DNA from: Clostridiales bacterium
Lineage (GTDB): Bacteria; Bacillota_A; Clostridia; Oscillospirales; Oscillospiraceae
DNA: 7,057 nucleotides
Reading direction: 5' to 3'
NCBI GenBank assembly: GCA_019417795.1
Contig: DXUR01000128.1
Span: 1-7,057 of the forward strand
Shown: positions 1 through 5,680 of the stretch, one piece after another
Layout of the letters: every line of letters begins with the position of its first letter
How positions within the stretch are numbered: position 1 is the stretch's first letter
The notes under the pieces: model-generated
What the model saw: the letters and a program-made list of their open reading frames with translations, nothing else
The model's database searches: none
What the model was told of the DNA's origin: nothing
Program-made: the position numbers and the translations under genes

Positions 1-1
1 C

Positions 2-1753
2 ATTGGCTCCCTGATCCAGACCCTTTACACCACCCAGGCAGCGGAACTGCGGACCATGGGAGCCATGGGTTATGATGCCGTGACCATCGGCAACCACGAG
101 TTTGACCACAAGGGCACCGGCTTCGCGGAAATGCTGAATTCCGCTAAGGCTGCTCAACAGGCGGCGGTGGGACTACTGCTGGTGGATGCCCGGCCGCTTG
201 AGAATATGGACGCTTACAGAGAGCGGTTCGGCCCTGTTACCCCTGTACTGCCGACGCTGTTAGAGGCCAATTATGCCCCTGCCGATGATAACCCCGACCG
301 GGCATTCATCCGGTCCGCTATGGAGGACTATGGCGTGACGGACTGCATGACGCTGGAACGGGGCGGCGTGACCTACGGTCTGTTCGGCTTGATGGGGGTG
401 GATTCCGATGAGTGCGCCCCCACCTCCGGCTTCACCCGGACGGACGCCGCCGAAGCGGCCAAGCGCTGTGTGGAAACCCTAAAGGGGGAGGGGGCGGAGA
501 TCATCGTCTGCCTGTCCCACAGCGGCACCGGGGATTCGCTGGCGTCCTCCGAAGATGAGGAGCTGGCCAAGGCTGTGGACGGCATTGACGTGATCGTCTC
601 CGGCCACACCCACTCCACGCTGGCAGAGCCACTGGTGGTGAACGATACCTATATCGTTTCCAGCGGCCCCTACTGCCAGAATTTAGGCAGTTTGACCTTT
701 TCGTGGGACGATGGCGGAGAAAAGCGGTTGCTGGATTACCGCCTGATCCCCATTGACGAAACGGTGGCGGAGAATCCGGAGATCGCCGGGCTCGTGGAAC
801 AGTGGAAGGATATGGTGGGGGAGACGTATCTGGCCCGGTACGGCCTGACCTATGACGAGGTGCTGACTCATTCAGACTACGATCTGAACACGCCAGCGTC
901 CGCCGTGCAGGAGAACAATGGCCTTGGAACGCTGGTGTCCGACGCCTTTTTGTGGGCGGATCGCACCCTGAACGCCGCTTATGCCGACAGCCCCCATACG
1001 GTCTCGGTGACGGCCGACGGCGTTCTCCGGGCCAACCTGCCCGCAGGAGATCTGACCGTCGCCATGGCCTTTGACGTGCTGTCTATGGGCGTGGGGGAGG
1101 ATGGCACCTCCGGCTTCCCACTGGTGGCGGTGTACCTCACCGGCAAGGAACTGAAGGCTGCCATGGAGGTGGACGCCTCCGTGACGCCCATCATGCCTGC
1201 GGCCCAGCTCTATATGTCCGGAGCCAAGTACGCCTTCAACACCAAGCGGATGTTCTTCAACCGGGTCTACGATGCGGCGCTGACGGATGTGACCTTCGAT
1301 GAAAGCGGCACGGGAAATGCCTATGAGATCGACGATAACGCCCTCTACCGGGTGGTGACGGGGATGTACTCCGCCCAAATGCTGGGCACGGTGAAAAGCA
1401 AATCCATGGGGCTGCTGTCCCTGGAGCCGAAGCAGGCCGACGGCGCCCCGGTGACAGATTTTGCCGATTGCATTCTCTATGACGAAAACGGAAATGAATT
1501 GAAGGAATGGTACGCGCTGGCGGCATATCTGGAGCAGTTCGGGGAGGATGGCCTCCCTGACCGCTACGCCGACCCCGCCAACGGCTGCAAGCAGGTGTCC
1601 GACAGCTTCGCACCGGGACAGCTTTTGGCCGGTTGGAACGGGATCACGTGGGTGGTGCTGGGGATCGTACTGCTGGTCTTGGCCTTGATCCTCCTGTTGA
1701 TCCGCTCCCTGCGCCGCCGCATCCGGCGGAAAAGGCCGACCCCGGTGAACTGA
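2..1753 (+). CDS. Metallophosphatase / 5'-nucleotidase family protein, membrane-anchored, 5' end missing
   Basis: The frame is open from base 2, so the gene starts outside the window; the ATG at 56 is internal. About 583 residues are visible. GNHEFD (bases 89-106) is the family motif carrying a metal-binding Asn and the catalytic His/Asp pair. A later SH motif (CLSHSG, about 509-526) and GHTH (602-613) supply further metal ligands. The first D-x-H motif must lie upstream. From about visible residue 283 the sequence fits the C-terminal substrate-binding domain (GTLVSDAF and following). The protein ends in one hydrophobic helix (about 1639-1707) and a very basic tail, so the catalytic part is probably outside the cell and anchored at its C terminus. 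Family members hydrolyse nucleotides, UDP-sugars or 2',3'-cyclic nucleotides for phosphate or nucleoside salvage; the substrate here cannot be told. About 45 extra residues after GNHEFD separate it from the usual following strand. Confidence 0.9.
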   Translation: MGSLIQTLYTTQAAELRTMGAMGYDAVTIGNHEFDHKGTGFAEMLNSAKAAQQAAVGLLLVDARPLENMDAYRERFGPVTPVLPTLLEANYAPADDNPDRAFIRSAMEDYGVTDCMTLERGGVTYGLFGLMGVDSDECAPTSGFTRTDAAEAAKRCVETLKGEGAEIIVCLSHSGTGDSLASSEDEELAKAVDGIDVIVSGHTHSTLAEPLVVNDTYIVSSGPYCQNLGSLTFSWDDGGEKRLLDYRLIPIDETVAENPEIAGLVEQWKDMVGETYLARYGLTYDEVLTHSDYDLNTPASAVQENNGLGTLVSDAFLWADRTLNAAYADSPHTVSVTADGVLRANLPAGDLTVAMAFDVLSMGVGEDGTSGFPLVAVYLTGKELKAAMEVDASVTPIMPAAQLYMSGAKYAFNTKRMFFNRVYDAALTDVTFDESGTGNAYEIDDNALYRVVTGMYSAQMLGTVKSKSMGLLSLEPKQADGAPVTDFADCILYDENGNELKEWYALAAYLEQFGEDGLPDRYADPANGCKQVSDSFAPGQLLAGWNGITWVVLGIVLLVLALILLLIRSLRRRIRRKRPTPVN

Positions 1754-1771
1754 TGGAGCGCTGAACAGAAA

Positions 1772-1802
1772 CATCCCCGGAATACATGGTACTCCGGGGA
1801 TG
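1772..1802 (-). terminator. Inverted repeat, probable terminator for the leftward CBS gene
   Basis: A perfect 10-base inverted repeat (1772-1781 and 1793-1802). Read on the minus strand the stem extends to about 14 pairs (one G-U) around a three-base loop and is followed by TTTCTGTT, as expected for an intrinsic terminator. On the plus strand the inner stem has an A-C mismatch and no T tract follows. It therefore suits leftward transcription from the CBS gene, although another hairpin lies between it and that gene. Confidence 0.5.
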
Positions 1803-1833
1803 CCAGTGGATAAACGGCTTTTTCGGCACGCTG

Positions 1834-1870
1834 AAACCCCCGCCCAATTTTGGGCGGGGGTTTGTTTATC
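1834..1870 (+). terminator. Strong intrinsic terminator of the nucleotidase gene, possibly bidirectional
   Basis: A perfect 14-base inverted repeat (1834-1847 and 1850-1863), with A-rich left and T-rich right flanks. On the plus strand the GC-rich stem runs into TTTGTTTAT. On the minus strand only TTT follows before C, so it may also act leftward but more weakly. The right arm ends two bases from the stop codon of the CBS gene. Confidence 0.85.
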
Positions 1871-2297
1871 CGATTTTGGAAACAGGGGGCGCAAAGCTAT
1901 TTTCGTTTTCCTTGGCTAAGTAACTGATGATGTCCCGCCGGGTGACGATGCCGATGAAATTATCCAGATCGTCGATGACGGGAATGAAGTTCTGATTCAT
2001 GGCGCTTTCCAGCAGCGCGTCCATGGTCACGGTGATGCGGACCGCCGGGTATTTGCTGCCGATGATGTCCCGGACCCGCAGCTCCTCCGCCTTTTTCATG
2101 GAGGGATCGTCGGTGTCCAACAATCGCCAGAGGAAATCTCCCTCGCTGACAGTGCCCACATACCGGCCGTCCCGGGTGATGACGGGGATGGCGGTATAGC
2201 CCCGGTTACGCATCTTTTCAAGACCTTGGCGGAAGGTAAAGTCATCGTACAGATAGGCGATCCGGCTTTTGGGAAGCAGAAAATAGGCAATGTTCAC
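1866..2297 (-). CDS. Small protein with two CBS domains
   Basis: A 143-residue protein made of a tandem pair of CBS domains (about residues 14-60 and 76-128) with a short N-terminal strand (NIAYFLLPKS). Each repeat ends with the S/T-x-x-D signature (SEGD 51-54, TRRD 119-122) that commonly contacts the ribose of bound adenine nucleotides, so it is likely a cytoplasmic AMP/ATP-type sensor; no catalytic or DNA-binding domain is fused to it. Start chosen: GTG at 2297, eight bases after a good ribosome site (GGAAAGGAG, minus strand 2314-2306). The frame is open much further upstream, but that part lies opposite the Crp/Fnr gene and reads as low-complexity shadow. The gene is divergent from the Crp/Fnr regulator. 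Its partner and ligand are unknown; the domain call is firm. Confidence 0.9.
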   Translation of the reverse strand: MNIAYFLLPKSRIAYLYDDFTFRQGLEKMRNRGYTAIPVITRDGRYVGTVSEGDFLWRLLDTDDPSMKKAEELRVRDIIGSKYPAVRITVTMDALLESAMNQNFIPVIDDLDNFIGIVTRRDIISYLAKENENSFAPPVSKIG

Positions 2298-2354
2298 GCT
2301 GAGTGCTCCTTTCCATTTACGAACGCCGACAGCGGCGGAACCGTTCCTTTTCTC

Positions 2355-2384
2355 TATATACAGTATACAGGAATCCATTGTCGA
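2355..2384 (-). promoter_or_regulatory. Candidate promoter of the CBS-domain gene
   Basis: On the minus strand, TCGACA (2384-2379) is 18 bases from TATATA (2360-2355). TATACT (2367-2362) is a better -10 hexamer but has no good -35 at normal spacing. The two overlap in a small palindrome (TATAC-t-GTATA). The implied leader is about 50 bases, ending at the ribosome site near 2310. Which -10 is used cannot be decided by eye. Confidence 0.4.
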
Positions 2385-2398
2385 TTTCTTGAACAATG
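2376..2398. promoter_or_regulatory. Inverted repeat CATTGT-N11-ACAATG, possible operator
   Basis: A perfect 6-base inverted repeat with an 11-base spacer. It covers the candidate -35 of the CBS gene. The spacing does not match the classic Crp or Fnr sites, so its assignment to the neighbouring Crp/Fnr regulator is only a guess; repeats this short also arise by chance. Confidence 0.25.
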
Positions 2399-2417
2399 TA
2401 TGAAATTTAAAAAAATA

Positions 2418-2440
2418 GTCCTTTTCTTTTCGGCAAGGAC
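2418..2440. promoter_or_regulatory. Inverted repeat GTCCTT-N11-AAGGAC, possible operator
   Basis: A second perfect 6-base inverted repeat with the same 11-base spacer, lying across the -35 region and spacer of the Crp/Fnr gene promoter. Its centre is 42 bases (about four helical turns) from the centre of the repeat at 2376-2398, but the arm sequences are different. Confidence 0.22.
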
Positions 2441-2450
2441 CTGCTATGAT
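2422..2450 (+). promoter_or_regulatory. Promoter of the Crp/Fnr-family gene (extended -10)
   Basis: TATGAT at 2445-2450 is preceded by TGC, giving an extended -10 (TGnTATGAT). Seventeen bases upstream is a weak -35 (TTTTCT, 2422-2427). An A/T-rich stretch at about 2399-2416, just upstream, could act as an UP element. A weak -35 with a good -10 is typical of promoters that need an activator or rely on the extended -10. Confidence 0.6.
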
Positions 2451-2486
2451 AAAAAATAGTGATAAATGCAACAAGGAGGCGCTGCG

Positions 2487-3164
2487 ATGCTGACAGCCCA
2501 GGAATTGAAAACCAGTCCGCTGTTCCACGACATCAGCTATGAGGAATACCGCCGGATGCTGACCTGCTTTCAGGCGGCCCAGCGGTCTTATGTGCCGGAG
2601 GAACAGGTCTATGATTTTACAGCCTCCCGGACGGACGCAGTAGGCATTGTGGAGCGGGGGCAGGTGTCCCTGATCCGGATCGACGAGGCGGGCGTGGCGA
2701 CGGGGCTGGAGGACATGGGACCCGGCGGCGTGTTTGGCCGCCATCTGGCCTTTGCGGGCTTTGCGGCGGACAGCCTGGAGGTGGTGGCCCGCACCGCCTG
2801 CGACATTCTGTTCATCGACAATTCCTGCATATTCAAACGCTGCGAGAATGCCTGCACCCACCACAGCACGTTGGTCTACAATATGATGAACCTGCTCAGC
2901 AATAAGACCCGTTCTCTCAGCGAGCGGGTGGACGTCCTGTCCCGGCGGTCCATTCGGGAAAAGCTGCTGTGCTATTTCCGCCAGCAGACGGAGAAGAGCG
3001 GGGAGGATGTGTTCACGCTGCCCTTCTCCCTGAGTGTTCTGGCGGACTACATCGCCACGGACCGCAGCGCCATGATGCGGGAGCTGCGGCATTTGAAGGA
3101 GCAGGGGATCGTCTGCACCGACGGGCGGCAGATCCGCCTCTTGGGGGAGCGTCCGACAGCTTGA
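2487..3164 (+). CDS. Crp/Fnr-family transcriptional regulator
   Basis: A 225-residue protein of the usual family length. The N-terminal half (about 10-120) is a cyclic-nucleotide-binding-like beta-barrel effector domain, including IVERGQVSLIRID and GPGGVFGRHLAF; the long helix at about 125-150 should form the dimer interface; a winged helix-turn-helix follows (about 180-218, SLSVLADYIATDRSAMMREL). Start chosen: ATG 2487, seven bases after AAGGAGG (2473-2479); the in-frame ATG at 2466 lies before this site. A cluster C114, C119, C123 with H125 and H126 sits where the effector domain joins the dimer helix, and C105 is near it. This is not the N-terminal cysteine arrangement of Fnr, and similar Cys/His motifs are, as I recall, common in clostridial members. 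The residues that bind cAMP in Crp are not evident. The effector and targets are unknown; the divergent CBS gene is the first candidate target, and autoregulation is likely. Confidence 0.9.
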   Translation: MLTAQELKTSPLFHDISYEEYRRMLTCFQAAQRSYVPEEQVYDFTASRTDAVGIVERGQVSLIRIDEAGVATGLEDMGPGGVFGRHLAFAGFAADSLEVVARTACDILFIDNSCIFKRCENACTHHSTLVYNMMNLLSNKTRSLSERVDVLSRRSIREKLLCYFRQQTEKSGEDVFTLPFSLSVLADYIATDRSAMMRELRHLKEQGIVCTDGRQIRLLGERPTA

Positions 3165-3235
3165 ATATGTGACGCGGGGCAATCCTAAAATGAATACCCG
3201 GTCTTACTTCGCGTCCTATCGACTTCAAAAAATTC

Positions 3236-3264
3236 TTCTCAAACGGGCGGGACTGTGGTATCAT
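3236..3264 (+). promoter_or_regulatory. Promoter of the zinc-ribbon/membrane-protein unit
   Basis: TTCTCA (3236-3241) is 17 bases from TATCAT (3259-3264), which is preceded by TGG to make an extended -10. Transcription would begin near 3271. This excludes the in-frame GTG at 3255, which lies inside the promoter, and supports the ATG at 3297 as the start of the next gene. Confidence 0.6.
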
Positions 3265-3296
3265 ACAGGCAGAGATATGAAAGGGCGGGTGGCGTT

Positions 3297-3707
3297 ATGC
3301 GCAAAGTGCGATGCTATGAGTGCGGTAAGACCTACGATTATGATACCGATGATTTCTGTCCGAAGTGCGGTGCGTTCAACCAGCCGCCCAAGTCCACCAC
3401 CATCGACGCCAACGGCGCGGTGATCCGGGTGGACGGGATCAATGAGCGGGGCCATGCTGGGTCCTTCGTCCATGAGGAGCTGCATGAGGAGAACCGGGAA
3501 CGCAAGCGCATGGGCCTTTCCAAGGGCACCCGCCGGACGGCGGCTGCGGCGCCACAGCCGTCTGTGCAGAGAACCGCATCCCGGCAGAGCGGAAGACAAA
3601 GCGGGAAAGCGCAGCCTGCGGTGGGCAAGCTGATCTTCTGGATTTTTGCGGCCATCATCGGGCTGAATATCCTCAGTTCTTTAGTCGGACTTTTGCTGAT
3701 GTGGTGA
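3297..3707 (+). CDS. Zinc-ribbon protein with C-terminal membrane helix
   Basis: A 136-residue protein not recognised as a named family. Residues 6-24 hold two CxxC pairs (CYEC 6-9 and CPKC 21-24), 11 residues apart, a treble-clef/zinc-ribbon pattern. The middle (about 30-108) is hydrophilic and rich in Arg, Gln, Ser and Ala, and probably disordered. The last 26 residues (LIFWIFAAIIGLNILSSLVG and on) form one membrane helix that ends almost at the C terminus, so the protein is likely tail-anchored with the ribbon in the cytoplasm. Start chosen at ATG 3297 because the promoter overlaps the upstream GTG; the ribosome site is mediocre (AAAGGG at 3280-3285 or GGTGG at 3288-3292). Zinc ribbons of this kind usually serve protein contact rather than catalysis. 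It probably shares a transcript with the next gene, 62 bases downstream. Confidence 0.8.
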   Translation: MRKVRCYECGKTYDYDTDDFCPKCGAFNQPPKSTTIDANGAVIRVDGINERGHAGSFVHEELHEENRERKRMGLSKGTRRTAAAAPQPSVQRTASRQSGRQSGKAQPAVGKLIFWIFAAIIGLNILSSLVGLLLMW

Positions 3708-3769
3708 CGGGTTTCCACCCGTTTGGGTGAGAAATGCCGGAGAACCGGAATTGGAAGGGGCGTGTCTCT

Positions 3770-4075
3770 GTGAATGTGATTTTGATAATGAGTGCCTTTT
3801 GGGTCATATACGGAATCGCCGGTATATTGGGTTTTCAGGTCATCCGAAGTGAATACAGAGGGCATGACTGGACGAAAACCTATGTTCGTTTGCTGGGCGC
3901 ATCGTGGCTGATGCTGGGTGTCCCGTGGCTGTTGTTCGATCGGATAGCGGTGCATACGGCTGCGAATATCGGGACAGGTTTGCTCTGTATCATTTTGCTT
4001 GCGCTGGCCATGCCATCCATTGTGTTTACGTTTTTTATCGACAAAAAATACAGAAATATCCTGAAAAACGAGTAA
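3770..4075 (+). CDS. Small three-helix membrane protein, unrecognised
   Basis: A protein of 101 residues if it starts at GTG 3770, nine bases after GGAAGGGG (3753-3760). The ATG at 3734 in the same frame would add 12 polar residues but has a poor ribosome site, and the GTG start puts a hydrophobic helix right at the N terminus. Three membrane segments are visible (about 3-24, 39-57 and 67-90), with a charged loop (RSEYRGHDWTKTY, 26-38) between the first two and a basic tail (DKKYRNILKNE). I do not recognise the family; the length and layout resemble small uncharacterised membrane proteins of Firmicutes. Codons look richer in A/T than in the neighbouring genes, which may indicate a different origin. 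It lies after the zinc-ribbon gene with no clear promoter of its own, and a terminator follows directly. Confidence 0.7.
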   Translation: MNVILIMSAFWVIYGIAGILGFQVIRSEYRGHDWTKTYVRLLGASWLMLGVPWLLFDRIAVHTAANIGTGLLCIILLALAMPSIVFTFFIDKKYRNILKNE

Positions 4076-4079
4076 AAAG

Positions 4080-4114
4080 ACACCGCCTTATGTTTCGTGA
4101 GGCGGTGTTTCTTT
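4080..4114 (+). terminator. Intrinsic terminator after the three-helix membrane protein
   Basis: ACACCGCCT (4080-4088) pairs with AGGCGGTGT (4100-4108) across an 11-base loop. The right arm runs into TTCTTT and the left arm is preceded by an A run. It starts five bases after the stop codon. Confidence 0.85.
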
Positions 4115-4142
4115 GACCTTGCACGAAACCGGAACAAACTGA

Positions 4143-4170
4143 CCTTGAGTGAACAAGGCTGTCCTTTTTT
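4143..4170 (+). terminator. Weak hairpin with T run, possible second terminator
   Basis: CCTTG (4143-4147) and CAAGG (4154-4158) form a short stem, with a run of six T at 4165-4170, six bases after the stem. The stem is short and the T run offset, so this is only a possible back-up to the terminator at 4080-4114. The rest of 4115-4248 holds no gene; TTGACA at 4188-4193 has no -10 at proper spacing. Confidence 0.25.
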
Positions 4171-4248
4171 GTCTGCGTTCCATGATTTTGACAGCGGTAT
4201 TTTTCCGCCCCGTGCGCAAACTATCCCTGAATACGGAAAGAAAGAGCG

Positions 4249-4968
4249 ATGGGGATGCAAAAGCTGCTGTCAATTTTTGTTTATCTGATTTTGCTGATTT
4301 TTTTAGAGTCGGCGGCGGAGGTGACGGGGGTACCGGCCTCAGCCCCGGCGGAACTGCCGGAGGAGCCGAACTATGTAGCCCTCACCTTTGATGACGGACC
4401 CCGGCGGGGCACCACCGCCCGGCTGCTGGACGGCCTCCGGGAGCGGGGGGCCAGCGCCACCTTCTTCTTAGTGGGGGAGCGGCTGGCGGGGAACGAGGAT
4501 CTGGTGCTGCGGATGCAGGCGGAGGGGCATCAGGTGGGGACCCATACGTGGAGCCATATCCGCCTGGACGGTACGGCCCCGGCGGCACAGCTCCGGGACA
4601 TTCAGGCAGCGCAAAACGCAGTCTGTAAACTCCTGGACACGGATAGCTGCTGGCTGCGACCGCCCTACGGCCTCATTGATCCGGCGGTCCGCACCGGCGT
4701 TACGGTGCCTATGGTCCACTGGAGCGTGGACCCTCGGGACTGGGAAAGCCGGGATACGGCGATGGTGGTCCGCTCTGTTTTAAAGGACGTACAGCCCGGC
4801 GACATCATTCTGCTGCATGACATCTACCCCTCCTCCGTGGAGGCGGCGCTTCAGATCGTGGACGCGCTGGAGGCGGAGGGGTATTGGTTTGTTACGGTGG
4901 AAGAGCTTCTGGAGCTGAACGGCATCCAGCCCAAAGCGGGGGCTATGTACCGGTCCGGGCGGGTGTAG
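4249..4968 (+). CDS. Polysaccharide deacetylase (NodB/CE4 family), secreted or membrane-anchored
   Basis: A 239-residue protein containing all five NodB-homology motifs: TFDDGP (46-51, catalytic base and first metal Asp), HTWSH (99-103, two metal His), RPPYG (137-141), DPRDW (161-165) and LLHD (188-191, active-site His). All key residues are present, so it should be active in removing acetyl groups from N-acetylglucosamine or N-acetylmuramic acid in peptidoglycan or another glycan. Residues 5-19 form a hydrophobic helix after a single Lys, acting as signal peptide or N-terminal anchor; no clear signal-peptidase site or lipobox is seen. A Pro/Ala/Glu-rich linker (28-40) follows. Start: ATG 4249, after GGAAAG and AAAGAG; the ATG at 4255 is also possible. 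No convincing promoter is seen. The gene ends one base before the end of lexA on the other strand. Substrate is inferred from the family. Confidence 0.92.
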   Translation: MGMQKLLSIFVYLILLIFLESAAEVTGVPASAPAELPEEPNYVALTFDDGPRRGTTARLLDGLRERGASATFFLVGERLAGNEDLVLRMQAEGHQVGTHTWSHIRLDGTAPAAQLRDIQAAQNAVCKLLDTDSCWLRPPYGLIDPAVRTGVTVPMVHWSVDPRDWESRDTAMVVRSVLKDVQPGDIILLHDIYPSSVEAALQIVDALEAEGYWFVTVEELLELNGIQPKAGAMYRSGRV

Positions 4969-4969
4969 C

Positions 4970-5578
4970 TCAGTACTGCCGCACCACGGCTACCACTTTG
5001 CCCAGGATCTGAGCGTAGGTGCCGTCGATAGGCTCGTAATCGTCATTTTCCGGCAATAGCCAGATGTGGCCGTTTTTCCGGGAAAACCGCTTGACGGTGG
5101 CCTCGTCATCGATCATGGCCACCACGATCTCCCCCTGATTACAGGTCTGCTGCTGCCGCACCACCACCAGATCACCGGGGAGAATTCCCGCGTTCAGCAT
5201 GGATTCACCCCGGACCCGCAGGGCGAAGTGAACATCCCCGGGATGCCCGGTGTGGAAGGTGAGGTAGTCCTCGATGCACTCCTGAGCCAGAATGGGACTG
5301 CCGGCTGCCACATTGCCCACGATGGGCACCCGGTCCGCCGGTTCCTCCGGCTCCGGGACGGACGGCGCGGCGGGATGGGTCAGGGTGATGGCCCGTCCTT
5401 TTCCGGCACCGATCTCAATGACACCGGCATCCGCCAGCTTTTTCAGATGGAAGTGGACGGTGGAGGGGGACCGCAGGCCAACGGCCTCGCCAATCTCCCG
5501 GACAGACGGGGGATACCCCTGCGTCTGGATGCAGGCGGCAATGTAATCATAGATCCTCTGCTGCATGGCAGAAAGCAT
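4970..5578 (-). CDS. lexA: LexA, SOS-response repressor
   Basis: A 202-residue LexA of normal length. The N-terminal winged helix (about 1-66) includes GYPPSVREIGEAVGLRSPST, the recognition-helix region. The C-terminal S24 peptidase domain contains the self-cleavage site Ala92-Gly93 (VAAGSP), the nucleophile Ser126 (GESM) and the general base Lys163 (TVKRF). All are intact, so RecA-stimulated self-cleavage is expected. In the cytoplasm LexA represses DNA-repair genes until damage. Start: ATG at 5578, six bases after GGAGGT (minus strand 5590-5585). A LexA box lies by its promoter, indicating autoregulation. The gene is divergent from secG and converges on the deacetylase gene with a single base between stop codons, leaving no room for a terminator in the gap. 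The linker (69-81) is Pro/Glu-rich. Confidence 0.97.
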   Translation of the reverse strand: MLSAMQQRIYDYIAACIQTQGYPPSVREIGEAVGLRSPSTVHFHLKKLADAGVIEIGAGKGRAITLTHPAAPSVPEPEEPADRVPIVGNVAAGSPILAQECIEDYLTFHTGHPGDVHFALRVRGESMLNAGILPGDLVVVRQQQTCNQGEIVVAMIDDEATVKRFSRKNGHIWLLPENDDYEPIDGTYAQILGKVVAVVRQY

Positions 5579-5602
5579 GAAATGACCTCCATTCTATTGG
5601 CA

Positions 5603-5625
5603 GCTTCCGGCAGCTGCGCCGGAGC
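5603..5625 (-). other. Hairpin in the lexA leader
   Basis: TCCGGC (5606-5611) and GCCGGA (5618-5623) form a perfect six-pair stem with a six-base loop; two further G-C pairs can form past a bulged base. It lies within about 15 bases of the predicted lexA transcript start and upstream of the ribosome site, so it could stabilise the 5' end. No T run follows, so it is not an intrinsic terminator. Confidence 0.35.
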
Positions 5626-5641
5626 AATGTATCTCACAGTC

Positions 5642-5671
5642 AGTATACCATATCTTTTTCTGAAATGCAAA
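5642..5671 (-). promoter_or_regulatory. lexA promoter (extended -10)
   Basis: On the minus strand TTTGCA (5671-5666) lies 18 bases from TATACT (5647-5642), which is preceded by TGG, an extended -10. Transcription would start near 5635, giving a leader of about 55 bases. The -35 overlaps the end of the LexA box. Confidence 0.7.
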
Positions 5672-5680
5672 CATTTGTTC
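5669..5680 (-). promoter_or_regulatory. LexA-binding site (SOS box) of lexA
   Basis: GAAC-AAAT-GTTT on the minus strand matches the Gram-positive LexA pattern GAAC-N4-GTTC in seven of eight fixed positions. It overlaps three bases of the lexA -35, where bound repressor would block RNA polymerase. It is about 45 bases upstream of the secG -35, so repression of secG by this site alone is less likely. Confidence 0.8.

Noticed and set aside
872..1894. Open frame of about 340 codons on the minus strand, opposite the nucleotidase gene
   Set aside because: It is a GC-driven shadow: His/Gly/Arg-rich sequence with no recognisable domain, no ribosome site, and it crosses two strong hairpins, while the plus-strand frame shows clear family motifs.
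2298..3182. Upstream extension of the CBS-domain frame on the minus strand (about 295 extra codons)
   Set aside because: It lies opposite the Crp/Fnr gene and across the divergent promoters. The CBS protein has a good ribosome site and GTG start at 2297, and the extension has no recognisable domain.
3171..3215. GACGCG ... CGCGTC inverted repeat after the Crp/Fnr gene as a terminator
   Set aside because: The loop is over 30 bases and no T run follows on the plus strand; it is probably chance, and no clear terminator for this gene is seen.
3707..3724. ACGGGT-TTCC-ACCCGT hairpin between the zinc-ribbon and three-helix genes as a terminator
   Set aside because: The stem is only six pairs and is followed by just three T before G; at most it could attenuate the downstream gene.
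3734..3769. ATG 3734 as start of the three-helix membrane protein
   Set aside because: It has a poorly placed ribosome site, while GTG 3770 follows GGAAGGGG at a good distance and begins directly with the first membrane helix. The choice is not certain.
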